Shown here in pieces: positions 60,631-64,000 of a DNA stretch of 64,000 nt. Below the pieces are notes generated by a model, which did no database searches, was not told the DNA's origin, and saw nothing but the letters and a program-made list of their open reading frames with translations. Both the position numbers and the translations under genes were made by a program. This DNA is from Anaspis maculata (taxonomy: Eukaryota; Arthropoda; Insecta; Coleoptera; Scraptiidae), in the NCBI GenBank assembly GCA_949128115.1, contig OX421962.1, positions 41,067,745 through 41,131,744 of the forward strand. The letters are read 5' to 3'. The stretch's first letter is position 1. Each line of letters starts with the position of its first letter.

Positions 60631-61288
60631 TGATTATTACATACAACGCCCTTGATTATTAGACCTACAAGGATAATATTCACTTATCTAAATCCCACTG
60701 TCAATAGCAACGGAATAAAATTCATGTAAACAACAAAATCTGACAGCTGTCACTTTGGACTTCTTTTATGTAATAATCTTCAAAATATCACTCGTGCTCG
60801 AGATTTTCCCAGATAATTTTGGCCAGGCGTTTCCCTCGGGCTGATTGTCCCTGGATAAATGCCCTCCTCCTACGGAGTCGGGCATTTATCGCTACAATCA
60901 GCACTCGCGATCGCCTGACCAAAATTATCGTGAAAATCTAAGCACTTGCGATATTACTGTTGATTATTACATACAACGCCCTATATTATTAGACCTAAAA
61001 GGATAATATTCACTTATCTAAATCCCACTGTCAATAGCAACGGAATAAAATTCATGTAAACAACAAAATCTGACAGCTGTCACTTCGGACTTCTTTTATG
61101 TAAAAATCTTCAAAATATCACTCGTGCTCGAGATTTTCTCAGATAATTTTGGCCAGGCGTTTCCCTCGGGCTGATTGTCCCTGGATAAATGCCCTCCTCC
61201 TACGGAGTCGGGCATTTATCGCTACAATCAGCACTCGCGATGGCCTGACCAAAATTATCGTGAAAATCTAAGCACTGATATTACTGTT
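60631..61288. repeat. 330-bp tandem duplication (2 units)
   Basis: Units start at 60631 and 60961 with 'tgattattacatacaacgcc' and differ at only about ten positions. Each contains an internal imperfect hairpin: ATTTTGGCCAGGCG with CGCCTGACCAAAAT, and GATAAATGCC with GGGCATTTATC. Confidence 0.9.
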
Positions 61289-61826
61289 GACAATTCACCT
61301 CACTCCTTAAATAGTAGGCCGTTCAAGTGTATGACCACCAAGGTCATTGGTGAAAACACCCCTCCAGAATGACCAACCTCAAACATTCAAATAGTTTTCA
61401 CTTTTTATGAAGATTTTCAGTGTCGTTCGGTTAATTGTCTTAACAAATACACCTCTAGGTTCGATATATTATCGCTTACATCTCGATTTACACTCGGATC
61501 CCCTCGTGAAAATCCTCGATGTAGCGATAATACACCTCACCTATCGGTGTATTACATACGACAATTCACCTCACTCCTTAAAATAGTAGGCCGTACAAGT
61601 GTATTACCACCAAGGTCATTGGTGAAAACACCCCTCCAGAATGGCCAACCTTGAACTTTCAAATAGTTTTCACTGTTTCAGGAAGATCTTCAGTCTTGTT
61701 CGGTTAATTGTCTAAACGAATACACCTCTAGGTTCGATATATTATCGCTTACGCTTACTCGGATCCCCTCGTGAAAATCCTCGATGTAGCGATAATACAC
61801 CTCACCTATCGGTGTATTACGTACGA
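61289..61826. repeat. 271-bp tandem duplication (2 units)
   Basis: Units start at 61289 and 61560 with 'gacaattcacctcactcc'. Each ends with 'tcgatgtagcgataatacac' and 'ctatcggtgtattac'. 'gaaaacacccctccagagtg' also occurs once at 39779, so the unit is dispersed elsewhere. Confidence 0.88.
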
Positions 61827-62257
61827 CAATCAACATAGTAACTGATTCATTTCAGACTTCTAAGAGGAAGGTAACGTATGTGTTCCATCTCTTGGGCAGA
61901 AAAGCCTAGCCTCCTATGAGCGCTGGTCTTTGACGTGATTGCGTGCAAAAATTGCATCCACATGACACTTGACAGATCGCTGTTTGTTTCGTTCCAGGTC
62001 ATGTTCTGGCGTGATTTTATTCAAACGGGAAGAGGGTAAGAGGCATGAAACGAGAAAACCACCAAAACAAAACCCCACTGATAAATCCTCCACTGATTCA
62101 AAGATGTATATCTCACAGTACTTTGTTGTTACCGTCAACATTGTTATCGTTACAAAAAAAACCCAATGGAAAAAACCTGCTAATAACCTAGCTGTTGATG
62201 CAGGCCAAAACAAGTGAGTATGCCTTCACGTGCGTGAGTCTCAGTAGCGCATTTTCT

Positions 62258-62443
62258 TAAAGGCCGCTCTATGAAATTACGCAACGCAACCGCAACGCAG
62301 AGCGCAACTTTTCTGATTGGCTCGCAAGCCTTTCTCGTCGTTGCGATGGCTTTGTGAATACCTTGCGAGCCAATCAGAAACGTTGCGCTCTGCGTTGCGG
62401 TTGCCTCGCGATTGCTGCGAATTTTCATAAAGCGGGCATAAAG
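62258..62443. mobile_element. Hairpin MITE
   Basis: About 186 bp with ends AAAGGCCGCTCTATGAAA and the complement CTTTATGCCCGCTTTATGAA. Inner arms 'gcagagcgcaac' and 'ctgattggctcgcaag' pair almost perfectly with the right arm. Non-coding. Confidence 0.7.
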
Positions 62444-62594
62444 AGGCATATTAGGAATGTAAAGAAATTTGGCTGAAGGAGAAACATCATTCTTTGCCCA
62501 CTCTCTTTAGTCGAAACTCATTGTGATTTTTGTAATCAGAATGGGGTACTTGTCAATAAAACAGATTTGAATGAAAATTCTTCCAATCATCAAT

Positions 62595-63300
62595 ATTTTT
62601 TTGTTTGGAGGCGGAAGCTGGGAGCAGCCACTAATCAACAGTAGCCTATTCTTTCCCATTTTTAGTCGGCTATCCATATAGCGAAAGAATTAGATCGTTA
62701 TGTCTTCGGGTTTATGTTTTTCGTTCATCTCTTACTTTGAGGGCAACGTGTGGGGGCGGCAGCATTCGGGAAAGTAACTGTTGGACAGTTTAAGTTGGAG
62801 GTTTCCAAATGTGTAAGGAAATATGACAAATCAGTGAAAATTATGAAAGTTGCATTTTTTGTTTGGGGGCGGGATCTGGAGGCGGCGACTAATCAAAAGT
62901 GACCTATCTCTTCCCATTTTCAGTCATCTATACATATAGCGAAAGAATTAGATTGGTAATATTCAGGATTATGTTTTACATTTATCTCTTACTATGGGGG
63001 CGGCGTGTGGGAGTGGCAGAGTTTGGCAAAGAAACTCTTGCACAGTTTGAGCTGGGAGTTTATCTATGTTTGAGGTAACATTTACATCCAAATCAGTGGA
63101 AATTGTTGAATGTTGCACTTTTTTCTTTTGGGGGCGGAAGCTGGAGGCGGCGCCATATCACAAGTAGCCTATGCTTTCCTATTTTTAGTCAGTTATCTAT
63201 ATTTGCGAAAGACTTAGATCGCTATGTCTTCGGGTTCATGTTTTTCATTTATCTCTTACTTTGGGGGCGGCGTGTGGGAGCGGCAGCCATAGACAAGGAC
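62595..63300. repeat. ~258-bp satellite-like triplicate
   Basis: Three diverged units start near 62595, 62853 and 63114 with 'tttggggggcggaagctgga'-like text. They share 'ccatatagcgaaagaattag' and 'tctcttactttgggggcggc'. The third is truncated. The last 700 bases of the window (63300-64000) show nothing I recognise. Confidence 0.8.
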
Positions 63301-64000
63301 AAAAGTAGAAGAAGGAAGAACCACTGCGCATCCATTTGAGCCGATATCGCATGGGGTCCGCCATTTTTAGGTCATAACGGCTTTCCCAAGGCGGCAATTC
63401 AAATGGGGGGAGTACGCGCGAGTCAAAACCATAAACAGACGTCAAAACAGATGACAGTCATGAGACAATTTGTAGGCTATACTTTGTAAATGAAACAAAT
63501 AACTCAAGAATTTCTGCTCACGGCCTTGACTAATCCTCATACTCAAAGTATCAATACTTCGCTCGATCTCCGACTTCGCATGTCTCAAGTCCTTGGGACA
63601 ATCGGAGACCGACTGCGAGTATGGGCCATATAGACGTATGGGCATAAGGCCCACGATATGTGCTCAATTTGAGCTACAGAATAAAATTTCAAGAAAAATA
63701 TTTAATGTTTACTTGTGATAAAATAATACAAGTTTGAAAGTGTTCGTTGAACATCACACTGAATCAGCTCTTCGCTTTACGTTTTGGCTAGATTGTGCAC
63801 CTGATCTTACATTCAAATAGCATCTTACAGCTATTTCCATTAAGATAGAATTGTATGTTTCAAAATATCATTGTCCGAAACGAGGTTCTGAATCGGGTCC
63901 TGGGAGTCTGGAGAAAATTTTGTTCACATTACTTCGAAATGCCTCGAACAAATCAGCAGCACTGAGCCTTTCTCATAAGACGTTTCCAAGTTATTCCTCC

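Noticed and set aside
1..64000. CRISPR arrays, rRNA genes and operons
   Set aside because: No regularly spaced identical short repeats with unique spacers and no rRNA-like sequence; all features are those of an animal nuclear genome.

Overview
The window is nuclear DNA from an invertebrate animal, almost certainly an insect. It carries an intron-rich gene whose exons match the Drosophila axon-guidance ligand Slit nearly residue for residue, with consensus GT-AG splice sites and phases that agree across all 16 visible exons. The many 'taggtacctac'-type strings and the dense, AT-rich inverted-repeat transposons would fit a hemipteran, but that placement is a weak inference.

Region 1 (1-11.2 kb, + strand): the 3' two thirds of slit. 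The window opens inside an intron. Coding runs from 589 to the TGA at 10711-10713, about 1068 residues: the end of leucine-rich-repeat (LRR) domain 2, LRR domains 3 and 4, seven EGF modules, a laminin-G domain and the C-terminal cystine knot. The 2.5-kb intron between the LRR block and the EGF block holds a complete 2.4-kb palindromic transposon. Immediately after the slit stop codon the same frame stays open for another 160 codons. It ends in one hydrophobic membrane-spanning stretch and a TAA placed 7 bases before an AATAAA signal. This is the most interesting observation in the window: a possible membrane-anchored Slit isoform made by stop-codon readthrough or by an alternative 3' splice site whose phase matches.

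Region 2 (13.5-28.4 kb and beyond, - strand): a convergent gene for a Ras-like small GTPase of the RERG/RASL type. Its last two coding exons (28353-28172 and 14308-14050) are separated by a 13.9-kb intron. The upstream exons with the P-loop and DTAG motifs were not found and probably lie beyond 64 kb or in sequence I could not decode. Most of 14-64 kb is therefore probably intronic or upstream sequence of this gene.

Region 3 (14-64 kb): a transposon-rich landscape. It includes several palindromic elements with long terminal inverted repeats (TIRs) (22.3-24.1, 25.0-26.1, 31.4-33.0, 41.3-44.7 and 50.9-55.4 kb). There is a Tc1/mariner-type element with perfect 46-bp termini (35.9-36.7 kb), a decayed LINE 3' end (45.0-45.8 kb), a tRNA-like SINE candidate (30.3 kb) and MITEs. 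Two tandem-duplicated arrays lie at 60.6-61.8 kb and a satellite-like triplicate at 62.6-63.3 kb. The 50.9-55.4 kb locus is a three-deep nest in which the middle element carries a tRNA-like Pol III promoter module in each arm. A well-formed hammerhead ribozyme core is present on the - strand at about 49.5 kb. The stretch 55.4-60.1 kb shows neither genes nor recognisable repeats.
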